From assembly GCA_023439125.1 (NCBI GenBank), contig JAEXOU010000016.1:186001-250000 (forward strand): a stretch of DNA of 64,000 nucleotides. Reading direction: 5' to 3'. Below are positions 32,901 through 39,967 of the stretch, piece after piece. The position numbers were made by a program, and so were the translations under genes. Each line of letters opens with the position of its first letter. The stretch's first letter is position 1. Source of the stretch: Bacillota bacterium. Lineage in GTDB: Bacteria > Bacillota > Clostridia > Lachnospirales > Lachnospiraceae. The notes under the pieces are model-generated. The model was not told the DNA's origin and searched no databases. It worked only from the letters and a program-made list of their open reading frames with translations.

Positions 32901-32952
32901 TGAAAAAGATTCTTACTGGAATATCATTTCTGTTGGATTAACAACAAAATAA
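26974..32952 (+). CDS. Secreted multidomain xylanase: Big_2 repeats, three CBM9-like modules, feruloyl esterase, GH10
   Basis: 1992 residues. Signal peptide 1-34 (cleavage after LANA). Residues about 40-205 hold two bacterial Ig-like (Big_2) repeats (TVNNKGVVKAVATGSTIIT; VVQVNAYGVVTALKEGTVT), about 205-415 a beta-rich region, and 420-441 a Thr/Pro linker. CBM9-like modules lie at about 447-650, 770-970 and 1341-1550, each followed by a helical FIVAR-like segment. Residues about 1050-1327 are a feruloyl esterase (GFSQGS, Ser1210; His in GGTHTW). GH10 covers 1665-1992, with acid/base Glu1804 (DVCNEV) and nucleophile Glu1908 (ITELDI). It would cut xylan and remove ferulate outside the cell. No SLH, sortase or dockerin signal is seen at the C-terminus. 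Ribosome site AAAAGGAGAGG. Confidence 0.92.
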   Translation: MKKSKILKRIIVMLAVISMVFLNLAGSGIQLANAATANGAPVFKESKFRRILVGESYDFNIKNAPTGSTYQWKSSNKAVATVNNKGVVKAVATGSTIITCKITSGKDSISLRAKVMVKEPSNNPATKVKINNKIQSLAVGEIYNFNCTFTPSKALEFVNWTSSDPSVVQVNAYGVVTALKEGTVTIKATTLNKSVTDKVTIKVVPEVVVTSQKQLYQALSEDKVGTILISSMADMELTIPEGDYSGQELILDVPNAVIHNYGVFKKITIRDLNDQGWIEYAKGNTLYVGESSQITVAQSAESVIIVDNSDIKLDLNLLGISQIDALKPCEINCNGTAQDLPKVNVGSTGVTINTKIALQMDASYQAVLKLETEAAAKSKITAKDDSSIPKVEGDFKVNVEVNGKVLSVGKGTSSQSGSSNPPTSTPTSTPTSTPTTAPTPVPPVKVDENGFTEEGRIVAKFGTPKIDGDVDDVWKNAIEIKPPHTNNAAVKATATFKLLWDDNAIYVLAEVNDPNMTLEPRQAHEKDSIEIFLDEKNDKTSSYGSDDLQFRVNYENAQSAGNGDLSRFFTATKTGEGSYVVEARIELQNAAANDKICGMELQVNDGIGTSRAGTITVFDTTDSAWSKPSVFGEVVLTGKNPGDVPGLNPYKLYKLITSAEKMDVTGALFTTSLKAAKDVYEKETSTQKDLDAAYDTLNQVITFVNAVTKATKMDLSVYQAEGVAVVQKAVEDAEKLLAKEGTTAEQMNEAMAAMDKAIAALKVNGLDKDGNIVAKFGSPVIDGDIDQVWDKVAFVPATASGSGSTDTTAKFKVLWDDKALYVLADVTDSALDITSGTVYNRDCVEIFLDEGNNAIENIFDLDDTHYRISCENSLSADRGSLDRLYTKVTKKIDAEGKVTGYILEARIALQNGAKDNNIYGIELQLNDAKGGNRTGTLNVFDKTSTAYASPKRFGKAVLSEKNAEDVIGFNPYDLLKMVNIANDIELVRYTDDTAAKVKDLVAQADATIATGDQAQVDALCVSLDQAIKALVHKDIKEVDPTISKIKEFRRIPAEYLTGAAYDDKAKGTVVRDYYDTYEYSDDGVRGEAVQKNMLVYLPAGYNPEDKNTRYNVLYLIHGTSEDQNTVFGDDDANVTTVMKKVLDMMIANGQLDPMIIVTPTYRGMESGRLQYEMVNEILPFIATKYNTYSKSGSQEDLKAARNHRAVGGFSQGSSCTFTIMRNCFDYFKYYLPVSGGPGNTDFTSIVKGYAMTDYYVFASTGTDDIAYSGMVNAIPAMADQKDSEGNPIFNYNADLSIGNLYLLLLPGGTHTWQCVNQYLYNILPDVFFAEKGTDTPATETDENGFTEEGRIVAKFGTPTIDGDVDDVWMNAIEIRPPHTNNAAVKATATFKVLWDDYALYFLAQVKDPNMSVAPSNTYEQDSFEVFLDENNDKTTSYGSDDLHFRVNYNNVQSYDNGSGNRFYTATKIGENEYIVEGRIELQNATQNDTIYGIELQINDCVGTRRAGTITVFDTTDSAWNNTSLFGEIILVGKGSGNVPGLNPYKLKALVESAEKTDVSGFAKGVGAFTARLNVAKAAIDSALTQAELDTAYNGLNDVITFMGVIKKYANMNLDAFPNGGEVKTVVAAAEDILANADATPEEMAQASSTLDEAIESIGDYSLKDVYADKFYIGAAVHLNGLADEAYKNNLLSQYNSITAENDMKPEVLLDQAASQAAGAVVCDFTKMDQYCDFAVANGLKMRGHTFVWHSQTPTWFFKEGFDANGANVDKDTMNSRLEQFMNQVFGHINEKYPDLFYAYDVCNEVVSAGTSSPWYNLYGDYSYVTKAFEYARNASAGTGIKLYYNDYNEYDNGKAEAIIDLLKDAKAANNIDGIGMQSHVNIEYPPMDQYRATIEKFAAAGYDVQITELDIATSINGNGPAPDSAMAAKQAQIYKDLFQCYIDYKDNISSVTLWGINDQHSWRGSQEPLIYDREYNEKDSYWNIISVGLTTK

Positions 32953-33059
32953 AAAGAATAGTTCTTAAACTGATGATAAAGATTTTAAGTAGGAGGAATC
33001 TTTACTACTATGAAACAAGAACAAAGGATAGATGAAAGTATGTGAAGAGTAATAGCAGG

Positions 33060-33104
33060 GGGTTGCCACTTTGTGATTTGTAATCAATAAAGTGGCAACC
33101 CTTT
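33060..33104 (+). terminator. Terminator-like hairpin after the xylanase gene
   Basis: GGGTTGCCACTTT (33060-33072) pairs exactly with AAAGTGGCAACCC (33089-33101), then only TTT. A strong stem with a short T-tract. Confidence 0.7.
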
Positions 33105-33164
33105 ATGTAATAGTTTTAGGTTTAAGCATAGGCTATTACTGCATAAACCATTTATTTTACCACC

Positions 33165-33194
33165 TTTACTTTAGTGTGGTACTGTGGTATTATG
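33165..33194 (+). promoter_or_regulatory. Possible promoter of the second amino-acid ABC operon
   Basis: TTTACT (33165-33170), 18-bp spacer and TATTAT (33189-33194), 41 bp before the binding-protein gene. Confidence 0.4.
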
Positions 33195-33234
33195 ATAAAG
33201 AAAAAAGTTAAAACATAATACGGGAGGAAGAAAT

Positions 33235-34035
33235 ATGAAGAATAAAATAGCAATTACACTCGTTTTAATTTTAGTCATGAGCTTGGCATTTGCAGGGTGT
33301 AGTAAGGATTCAAAGAAAACCAGTGGAGATGGAAAAGATATTGTTTATGCAGTAGAAGCTGGTTCTGCTGGTGAAGCAGCTGCAAAAGAAAAGGGATATG
33401 AATATAATTCCGTAGCATCTCAAGCAGATGCATTAATGGAAGTAGCATCAGGAACTTCCGATGCAGCCATCATTGATTTATTAATGGCAGGAGCAATGAT
33501 AGGAGAGGGTACAAGTTATCCAGATATGATACATACAGACGAATTAACAACAGAAGAATATGGTGTTGGTTGCCGTAAGGGTTCCGATCTTGCATCCTAC
33601 ATCAATCAAGTACTTGCAGACACTTATGCAGATGGCTCTATGAAAGAAATTGCAAAAAAATATGGCGTTCAAGAATCTCTTGTTGAGCAAAAAGCAACCG
33701 AATATATAGCAAGTCAAGAGAGTGATGTATCTTATATTCAAGGGAAAGGATCTTTAATCGTTGGCATTACAGATTTTAAACCAATGGATTATAAAGATGG
33801 CTCTGATGAGTGGATTGGCTTTGATGCAGATATGGCTCGTATCGTAGCAGAAAAATTAGGTGTAGAAGCAAAATTTGTTGAAATTGATTGGGATAACAAA
33901 ATAATGGAATTGGATTCCAAGAATATTGATGTTGTATGGAATGGTATGACATTAACTGATGAAGTAGTAAAAGCGATGGAATGTAGCAATCCTTATTGTA
34001 ATAATGCACAGGTCGTTGTTATTAATGAAAAATAA
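33235..34035 (+). CDS. Amino-acid ABC transporter binding lipoprotein, circularly permuted at the first hinge
   Basis: 266 residues with lipobox FAGC (Cys22). Family 3 solute-binding fold, but re-ordered. Residues about 36-104 (VYAVEAGSAGEAAA, SGTSDAAIIDLLMA) are lobe 2, which normally sits in the middle. Residues about 105-145 (EEYGVGCRKGSDLASYIN to MKEIAKKYG) are the normal C-terminal part of lobe 1. Residues about 161-266 (LIVGITDFKPMDYKDG, WIGFDADMARIVAEKL) are the normal N-terminal part. The family's conserved Arg motif near 'T..R.....F' is altered here to TLTDEVVKAMECSNPYC, so ligand contacts may differ. It heads an operon with permease 34071 and ATPase 34739. Ribosome site CGGGAGGAAG. 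Confidence 0.85.
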   Translation: MKNKIAITLVLILVMSLAFAGCSKDSKKTSGDGKDIVYAVEAGSAGEAAAKEKGYEYNSVASQADALMEVASGTSDAAIIDLLMAGAMIGEGTSYPDMIHTDELTTEEYGVGCRKGSDLASYINQVLADTYADGSMKEIAKKYGVQESLVEQKATEYIASQESDVSYIQGKGSLIVGITDFKPMDYKDGSDEWIGFDADMARIVAEKLGVEAKFVEIDWDNKIMELDSKNIDVVWNGMTLTDEVVKAMECSNPYCNNAQVVVINEK

Positions 34036-34070
34036 GACATCATCTTCGATTGAACAAAGGAGAAATTAGT

Positions 34071-34727
34071 ATGTTTTCTACTGTGACGCAATCATTGCTT
34101 AACGGTTTATTAACCACATTTCAGATTTTTATACTGACTCTTATATTTGCGTTGCCTTTAGGGTTGCTCATTGCATTTGCATCAATGAGCAAATGTAGAG
34201 CATTACGTTTCATCATACAATTTGTAGTCTGGGTAATTCGTGGTACACCGTTAATGTTGCAATTAATAATTATCTTTTATGGTCCAGGGTTATGGTTAAA
34301 GCATAATATATGGAGTGGCGATGAATCCGGACGATTGATGGCTACTGTGGTGGCATTTACGATTAATTATGCGTGCTATTTCTCAGTCATCTTTCGGGGA
34401 GGTATCAGAAGTGTTCCAGCTGGACAACGAGAGGCTGGGCAAGTACTTGGTATGACAAAAAGTCAAATCTTTTTTAAGATTACTTTATTGCAAATGGTGA
34501 AACATGTTGTTCCACCTATGTCGAATGAGATTATTACGCTTGTTAAGGATACTTCGCTAGCACGAATGATTGCAGCGTATGAGCTTACATTTGCAGGATA
34601 TTCATTTATGAAATCCGAAGGTCTTACTTGGCCACTTTTTTATACAGGGTTATTTTATTTAGTATTTGTAGGTATTTTAACTTTGTTATTTAATTACATT
34701 GAACGTAAGCTAGAGTACTTCAGATAA
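34071..34727 (+). CDS. Amino-acid ABC transporter permease (HisM/GlnP type)
   Basis: 218 residues, about five membrane segments. The signature WVIRGTPLMLQLIIIFYGPG lies near residue 55 and the ATPase-docking loop PAGQREAGQVLGMTKSQIFFKI near 115-136. Late conserved KDTSLARMIAAYELTFAG agrees with the family. ATG 34071 is chosen for its ribosome site AAAGGAGAAATT; the frame extends 21 bp upstream without one. It lies 35 bp after the binding-protein stop and 11 bp before the ATPase gene. Confidence 0.93.
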   Translation: MFSTVTQSLLNGLLTTFQIFILTLIFALPLGLLIAFASMSKCRALRFIIQFVVWVIRGTPLMLQLIIIFYGPGLWLKHNIWSGDESGRLMATVVAFTINYACYFSVIFRGGIRSVPAGQREAGQVLGMTKSQIFFKITLLQMVKHVVPPMSNEIITLVKDTSLARMIAAYELTFAGYSFMKSEGLTWPLFYTGLFYLVFVGILTLLFNYIERKLEYFR

Positions 34728-34738
34728 GGAGGATTGAT

Positions 34739-35524
34739 ATGGCGATTTTAAATGTAAATGGCATACAAAAAGATTTTGGCTGTATACATGTCTTAAAGGA
34801 TGTTAGCTTTACACTAGAAGAAGGAAATACATTAGCCATTATTGGTTCTTCTGGTTCTGGTAAGACTACGCTATTACGGTGTTTGAATTTTTTAGAGTCA
34901 CCCAGTGAAGGAAGTATTGAAGTAAAAGGTGAGGTATTATTTGATGCTAGTTGGCCAACATCACAAAAAGAAACGGATTTGAGGACAAAGCGACTTCATT
35001 TTGGAATGGTATTTCAATCCTTTCATCTATTCCCCCAATATACGGCACTTGAGAATGTTACTTTAGCAGAACGGTTGTTAGCAAAAGAAAGAGCAGATTT
35101 TAAGCAGAATAAAAGACAAATATATAAGACGATTGATGAACATGGTAAAGAATTATTGCTACAGATGGGATTAGTAGATCGGATGAACCATTATCCGCAC
35201 CAGCTTTCTGGTGGACAGCAACAAAGAGTTGCAATCGCTAGAGCATTGGCACTAAATCCAGATATTCTTTGCTTTGATGAACCAACGTCAGCACTTGATC
35301 CAGAGCTTACAGGTGAAGTATTAAAGGTAATCAGAGGGTTAGCTGAGAAAAAGACGACAATGATTATTGTAACTCATGAGATGACATTTGCAAGAGATGT
35401 TGCAGATCAAATCATATTTATGGATGATGGTATGATTGTGGAGCAGGGACTAGCAAAACAAGTCATTGATCATCCGAGAGAAGAAAGAACAAAACAATTT
35501 TTATCACGATATGCAGAAGGATAA
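34739..35524 (+). CDS. Amino-acid ABC transporter ATPase (GlnQ/HisP type)
   Basis: 261 residues. Walker A is GSSGSGKTT (about residues 35-43), Q-loop MVFQSFHLFPQYTALENV near 89, signature HQLSGGQQQRVAIARALALNP near 157, Walker B DILCFDEPTSALDPE near 178 and H-loop VTHEMTFARDVAD near 213. It is the third gene of the second amino-acid import operon and related to, but clearly diverged from, the ATPase at 4821. Ribosome site AAGGAGGATTGAT. Confidence 0.95.
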   Translation: MAILNVNGIQKDFGCIHVLKDVSFTLEEGNTLAIIGSSGSGKTTLLRCLNFLESPSEGSIEVKGEVLFDASWPTSQKETDLRTKRLHFGMVFQSFHLFPQYTALENVTLAERLLAKERADFKQNKRQIYKTIDEHGKELLLQMGLVDRMNHYPHQLSGGQQQRVAIARALALNPDILCFDEPTSALDPELTGEVLKVIRGLAEKKTTMIIVTHEMTFARDVADQIIFMDDGMIVEQGLAKQVIDHPREERTKQFLSRYAEG

Positions 35525-35541
35525 AACCTTCTTAAAAAGGC

Positions 35542-35588
35542 ATCCTATTGGTTAATGTGTATTTTTCATTGATCCAATAGGATGTTTT
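35542..35588 (+). terminator. Terminator-like hairpin of the second amino-acid ABC operon
   Basis: ATCCTATTGG (35542-35551) pairs exactly with CCAATAGGAT (35574-35583), followed by GTTTT. Confidence 0.65.
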
Positions 35589-35654
35589 GCATCTAACCAG
35601 TCAGTATTTGATTATTTCTTCAGATTTAAAAGTGCAGTACACTATACACATATT

Positions 35655-35759
35655 ATGGAGTATACTAAATACAGAATTAATAAAATTGCGAAGTATTTTG
35701 GGTTAACCATTGAGGAAGTGTTTGATTTGGAGGATGAAAGTAATCCTTTAATTAAATAG
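35655..35759 (+). pseudogene. Remnant of an XRE/HTH regulator C-terminus
   Basis: The frame 35655-35759 reads RINKIAKYFGLTIEEVFDLE, the usual end of a helix-turn-helix XRE domain ('l.kIA.aL.vsi.eLf.'). The recognition helix and start region are missing upstream, so this is a fragment. It ends 90 bp before the phosphodiesterase gene. Confidence 0.45.
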
Positions 35760-35847
35760 GTAGATCTTTAATCTGAACATTTGATAGTTATGAATCTGCT
35801 TGGTATGTTTACCACAACAAGGTCAAGGCTGAATAAAATTCTAAGAG

Positions 35848-36396
35848 GTGATTAACATAAGACTATTTATTGCAATAAATTTTACACCTGAAGTTAAAGG
35901 TAAGTTATCCAGAGTAATACAGGAATTAAATAAAGAAGCTTTAAGAGGTAATTTTACCAAAACCTCAAACCTGCATTTGACACTTGCATTTTTGGGAGAA
36001 GTATCCTCGAATCGGATTCAGGATATATTGAAAGTAATGAATCAAATTTTTAAGGGGAAAAACTCTTTTGAGATTAAAGTAGGTGGATTGGGTAAATTTA
36101 TCAATCGTGAAGAACTTCTATATTGGTGTGGAATTCAAGAAAATGAAACATTGACCAAGTTACAGAATATGTTGATTCAAGGGTTAAAAGCATATGAATT
36201 TACAGTAGATGATAAGCCATTTCAGCCGCATATTACACTTGGACGAAGATGTAAGATGGGTTTGAACTTTGATGAGAAGGAGTTTGCCAAAAAGATACCT
36301 CCCATCAATATGGAGGTAATGATGATTCATCTCATGAAATCAGAGAATAAGGAGGGAAAAACGATTTATACAAGCCTTGGAGAAGTAATATTATAA
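35848..36396 (+). CDS. thpR: RNA 2',3'-cyclic phosphodiesterase (2H family)
   Basis: 2H phosphoesterase of about 180 residues that opens 2',3'-cyclic phosphates on RNA ends. Both catalytic motifs are present: HLTLAFLG (about residues 46-53) and HITLGRRC (about 126-133). The N-terminus RLFIAINF is the family's usual first strand. The start is odd. GTG 35848 directly overlaps AAGAGGTG, which is the only ribosome site. The codon at the proper spacing, and at the place where homologues have Met before RLFIAI, is ATA at 35857. The true start is therefore GTG 35848, ATT 35851 or ATA 35857. Confidence 0.85.
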   Translation: MINIRLFIAINFTPEVKGKLSRVIQELNKEALRGNFTKTSNLHLTLAFLGEVSSNRIQDILKVMNQIFKGKNSFEIKVGGLGKFINREELLYWCGIQENETLTKLQNMLIQGLKAYEFTVDDKPFQPHITLGRRCKMGLNFDEKEFAKKIPPINMEVMMIHLMKSENKEGKTIYTSLGEVIL

Positions 36397-36594
36397 TTCA
36401 AGTGAAAGCATTCATATCTTGAGTTTGAGTATAAGGAAAACTCACTTGAAAATGGCTTTGCATGTCAATATATGCTCAGTTTATGGCAGTTTAACATAAG
36501 ATAACCAGATTAAGGGGTATGGATTTCTTGGTATATGATATAAAGCAAGCGTAAATAATTTCAGGAAGCAAAAAAAATACGAGGAGTGATTTCT

Positions 36595-37109
36595 ATGAGC
36601 AATGAAAAAGATATCAAAAAAGATGAGCTAACAATAGAAGAACTAAATTATTTTAAAAATAGGATACCAATTGATATGAGGGTTCTCCTTGGGTGTTTTA
36701 TTGCATTTATAATTTGTGGGATTTTTTTGGCGGCAGTTCTTTCGCTGATTCAATTAATGATGATAATATTACTATTTTATACATACTATTTGGATTACTA
36801 ATTATAATGATTGTATGTATGCTTGTAGGCTATAAAAAAAATAAACGAGTATTTACCGCTTTAAAAAATAATGAGTGTAAAATCATACTAAGTAGCATAG
36901 CAAATAAAAGTTATAGAAGGATAGGAGCTAGACATGGAAGCTACAGAATAGATTTTTATGAGTGCCCAGAATATCAAGGAGAGATAAATCCGTGTTCAAG
37001 CCAGCAATATGAAAAAGCCAAAGTTGGAGATCCTTTAAAGGTAGTAATATTACCAAAGCCATATAAGTGTTATGGAATTGTAATAACTGATAATGAAACC
37101 AATATCTAA
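36595..37109 (+). pseudogene. Two-helix membrane protein, frameshifted at a T7 tract
   Basis: From ATG 36595 (ribosome site GAGGAG) the frame encodes a charged start and one membrane helix (RVLLGCFIAFIICGIF), then runs out of frame. The -1 frame continues smoothly from the same place: GGSSFADSINDDN, a second helix ILFGLLIIMIVCMLVG and a soluble beta-rich domain (CKIILSSIANKSYRR ... VVILPKPYKCYGIVI) to 37109. The switch coincides with seven T at 36722-36728; eight T would make one frame of about 171 residues. It could be a decayed gene, a slippage-controlled gene or an error. Family unknown. Confidence 0.65.
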
Positions 37110-37222
37110 GTTATTTTGGGAGTGGGGAAGGAAAGCGTAAGGAGTCTGAAGTAATTTGTAGCACTCTCGATAGTGTTACATTGAGTAGTGATATAGCTAA
37201 ATAGAAAGGAAGTCATCATAAA

Positions 37223-38617
37223 ATGAATGTATTAGCAACCTATATGGTGCCACATCCACCACTTATTGTACCAGCCATAGGGAATGGTCAGGAAAAAGAA
37301 ATTCAAGCTACAATTGATAGTTATAAAGTGGTTGCAGAAGAAATTAGACACTTAAATCCAGAAACAATTGTGATCGTTTCACCTCATAGTACCATGTATG
37401 CTGATTATTTTCATATCTCACCAGGAGAAAATGCGAAAGGGGATTTCTCTTTATTTGGAGCACCCCAGGTGTCATTTCAAATCCAGTATGATAAAGAGTT
37501 TGCAGATTACTTAGCCACCTTATCAGAAAAGACAGGAGTTTTGGCTGGATTTCTTGGGGAACGGGAGCCAAAACTTGATCACGGTACGATGGTTCCACTT
37601 TATTTTATCAAAGAGGCTTGTGGTGGAAGTCTTTTTCATAGATTTGTTCGTATTGGATTGTCGGGACTTTCGTTTGAAGAGCATTATAAATTAGGACAAC
37701 TAATTCAGAGGACATCAAAGGAGTTAGGAAAAAAGATTGTATTTATTGCAAGTGGTGATTTATCTCATAGATTAAAAGCAGAAGGACCTTATGGCTATAA
37801 GAAAGAAGGACCTGAATATGATAAAAAAGTTATGGAATATGCTTCTAGTGCAGACTTTGTTAGTATGTTAATGATGAAGGAAGAACACTGCGAGTTGGCA
37901 GGAGAATGTGGGCAACGTTCGTTTTGTATGATGGCCGGAGTTTTGGACGGCATCGAAGTAAAATCAACAAAACTCTCCTATGAAGGACCATTTGGTGTTG
38001 GATATGGGATTGTATCATTTCATCCAATTGGTTTTAATGAAGAAAGAAAATTTTTAGAAAAAGTAATCTATGAAAAGAAGGAACAACGTAAGAAGAATAA
38101 GGAACGTGAGGATAATTATGTTCAATTAGCAAGAAAATCACTAGAGGAATATGTACTTACAGGAAGAAAGATCAAGATCCCAGAAGGGATTGAGGAAGAG
38201 CTTCTTAGAAGAAGGGCAGGATGTTTCGTATCTTTGAAAAAGGATGGGATGCTTCGAGGATGTATAGGTACAATTGCGCCAACCAAGCAATCACTGGCAG
38301 AGGAAATTATAGAGAATGCAATTAATGCAGCAGTCAATGATCCACGATTTGATCCAGTAGAACCAGAGGAACTTGAGTATTTAGTTTATAGCGTTGATAT
38401 ATTAGGTGAAGCGGAGGAGATTAGCTCTCCAAAAGAACTTGACGTCAAAAAATATGGTGTTATTGTTACAAAGGGATATAAAAGAGGTCTATTATTACCA
38501 AACCTTGATGGGATTGATACGGTTGAGGAACAGATTCGTATTGCAAAACAAAAGGCAGGAATCTTAGAAAATGAAACGGTAAAATTAGAACGATTTGAAG
38601 TAGTTCGGCACTTTTAG
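37223..38617 (+). CDS. amrA: AmmeMemoRadiSam system: MEMO-like/AMMECR1 fusion
   Basis: 464 residues. Residues about 1-270 are a class III extradiol dioxygenase-like (MEMO/LigB) domain: VPHPPLIVPAIG with its metal-type His, VSPHSTMYADYF, KLDHGTMVPLYFI and ASGDLSHRL. Residues about 290-464 are an AMMECR1 domain: PEGIEEELLRRRAGCFVSLKK, GMLRGCIGTIAPT, ALNPRFDP-like VNDPRFDPVEPEEL, and VTKGYKRGLLLPNLDGI. The next gene is the matching radical SAM protein, so the three activities are in two genes. Biochemical function of the system is not established. Start ATG 37223 with AAAGGAAGTCATC. Confidence 0.92.
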   Translation: MNVLATYMVPHPPLIVPAIGNGQEKEIQATIDSYKVVAEEIRHLNPETIVIVSPHSTMYADYFHISPGENAKGDFSLFGAPQVSFQIQYDKEFADYLATLSEKTGVLAGFLGEREPKLDHGTMVPLYFIKEACGGSLFHRFVRIGLSGLSFEEHYKLGQLIQRTSKELGKKIVFIASGDLSHRLKAEGPYGYKKEGPEYDKKVMEYASSADFVSMLMMKEEHCELAGECGQRSFCMMAGVLDGIEVKSTKLSYEGPFGVGYGIVSFHPIGFNEERKFLEKVIYEKKEQRKKNKEREDNYVQLARKSLEEYVLTGRKIKIPEGIEEELLRRRAGCFVSLKKDGMLRGCIGTIAPTKQSLAEEIIENAINAAVNDPRFDPVEPEELEYLVYSVDILGEAEEISSPKELDVKKYGVIVTKGYKRGLLLPNLDGIDTVEEQIRIAKQKAGILENETVKLERFEVVRHF

Positions 38618-38652
38618 GTAGTAGATCAGTGAAATCAGGACGTAGGTGTGGA

Positions 38653-39489
38653 ATGGAAGATAATGAAATAAGATGTAACGTCTGTATGCATCATTGTCAT
38701 TTAAAAGAAGGACAGATTGGTAGGTGCAGAGCAAGAAAAAATGAAAATGGGAAAAGCATATCGATAAATTATGGGCATTTAACAAGTATAGCACTCGATC
38801 CAATCGAAAAAAAACCACTTGCTTGTTTTTATCCAGGAAGTATGATTCTGTCGGTTGGAAGTTATGGTTGCAATTTAAATTGTCCATTCTGTCAGAACGA
38901 CTCCATTGCGATGGCTAGTCTAAGTGAAGTAGAAACTCTAATAATTACACCAAAGCAGTTAGCAAAAGAGGCGTATGCTCTGAAAAACCAAGGAAATATC
39001 GGAATTGCATTTACGTATAATGAACCACTCGTTGGTTATGAATTTGTACGAGATACTGCAAAACTTGTTCGAGATTATGGAATGAAGAATGTAGTAGTTA
39101 CTAATGGCTCTCTTTCAGAAGAAGCAGCAGATGATATTTTCCCATATATCGACGCCTATAACATTGATTTAAAAGGATTTACAAAAGATTATTATGATAA
39201 ATTAGGTGGTAGTTTGGACTATGTGAAAACGTTTATTACATTAGCGGTAAAGCATGCTCATGTAGAGATTACAACATTGATTGTTCCAGGAGAAAATGAT
39301 ACGAAAGAGGAGATTGGAGAACTGGCTGGCTGGTTGGCCAGTATTGATCGAGACATACCCCTACATCTTACAAGATTTTTTCCAAGAAGGAATATGAAAG
39401 AGAAAGAGCCTACCGATGTTGAACTCTTATATGAATTACTAAAGGAAGCGAAGAAGCACTTAAATCGAGTATTTGTGGGAAATGTATAG
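38653..39489 (+). CDS. amrS: AmmeMemoRadiSam system radical SAM enzyme
   Basis: 278 residues. N-terminal Cys-rich motif IRCNVCMHHCHLKEGQIGRC, then the radical SAM cluster motif YGCNLNCPFCQN (CxxxCxxC) near residue 75. The core follows with FTYNEPLVGYEF and YNIDLKGFTKDYY. Resembles pyruvate-formate-lyase activating enzymes but belongs with the AmmeMemoRadiSam group by context, since it begins 36 bp after the MEMO/AMMECR1 fusion. Start chosen at ATG 38653; GTG 38629 in the same frame is possible. Cytosolic, uses SAM and a 4Fe-4S cluster; target unknown. Confidence 0.9.
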   Translation: MEDNEIRCNVCMHHCHLKEGQIGRCRARKNENGKSISINYGHLTSIALDPIEKKPLACFYPGSMILSVGSYGCNLNCPFCQNDSIAMASLSEVETLIITPKQLAKEAYALKNQGNIGIAFTYNEPLVGYEFVRDTAKLVRDYGMKNVVVTNGSLSEEAADDIFPYIDAYNIDLKGFTKDYYDKLGGSLDYVKTFITLAVKHAHVEITTLIVPGENDTKEEIGELAGWLASIDRDIPLHLTRFFPRRNMKEKEPTDVELLYELLKEAKKHLNRVFVGNV

Positions 39490-39521
39490 AGAAGAGTGTG
39501 AAAGGGACTAATTGTTAAATC

Positions 39522-39555
39522 AAAAAAGCCATGTAGGCTAATATCCTACATGGCT
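39522..39555 (-). terminator. Hairpin with T-tract on the minus strand
   Basis: AGCCATGTAGG (39528-39538) pairs with CCTACATGGCT (39545-39555). The A6 at 39522-39527 makes a T-tract only for minus-strand transcripts, while plus-strand transcripts see AAAATAAA. No minus-strand gene is evident to its right. Confidence 0.55.
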
Positions 39556-39726
39556 AAAATAAATGATAAATATACTTAATTTATCATTTCCAATTGCAAA
39601 AAGTTGAGATTGCATGCCTTTCTATCTCTTACCCTGGGTTCATGAAGAGCTTGTATTATATTAGCAATATATGTATAATTAATACTAAAGCATACAATAA
39701 TTAGCAAGAATAAATATAAATTACCA

Positions 39727-39897
39727 GCATATAAACTAAGTCTGGATATCATCGACCAAGATAATAGTGGAATAAGCAAAATCCAAGAAGAAACTTACAT
39801 AAAGTTTAAAATGAATTTAGCAGAAATTCAAGAAAATGTAGAACAAATAGTCCAACTAGCTATTAATTCATACTCAAAAAATTCCTGTTCTAAGTAA
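39727..39897 (+). pseudogene. Partial duplicate of the next gene
   Basis: The frame to TAA 39895-39897 reads GISKIQEETYIKFKMNLAE, closely matching GISKLQEETYIKFKENLAE of the intact protein at 39968. The match begins at LSLDIIDQDN and is lost after about 40 residues. No start or upstream half is left. It is a degraded tandem copy. Confidence 0.75.
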
Positions 39898-39967
39898 TAT
39901 CATTGCTAACAAATACGCAGTTTACTTTTTGAGTAATTAACAAAAAGTGCTGACTTGAGGTGAGTAT

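Noticed and set aside
39576..39779. Minus-strand frame after the radical SAM gene
   Set aside because: It overlaps the degraded tandem gene copy on the plus strand and has no ribosome site or family.
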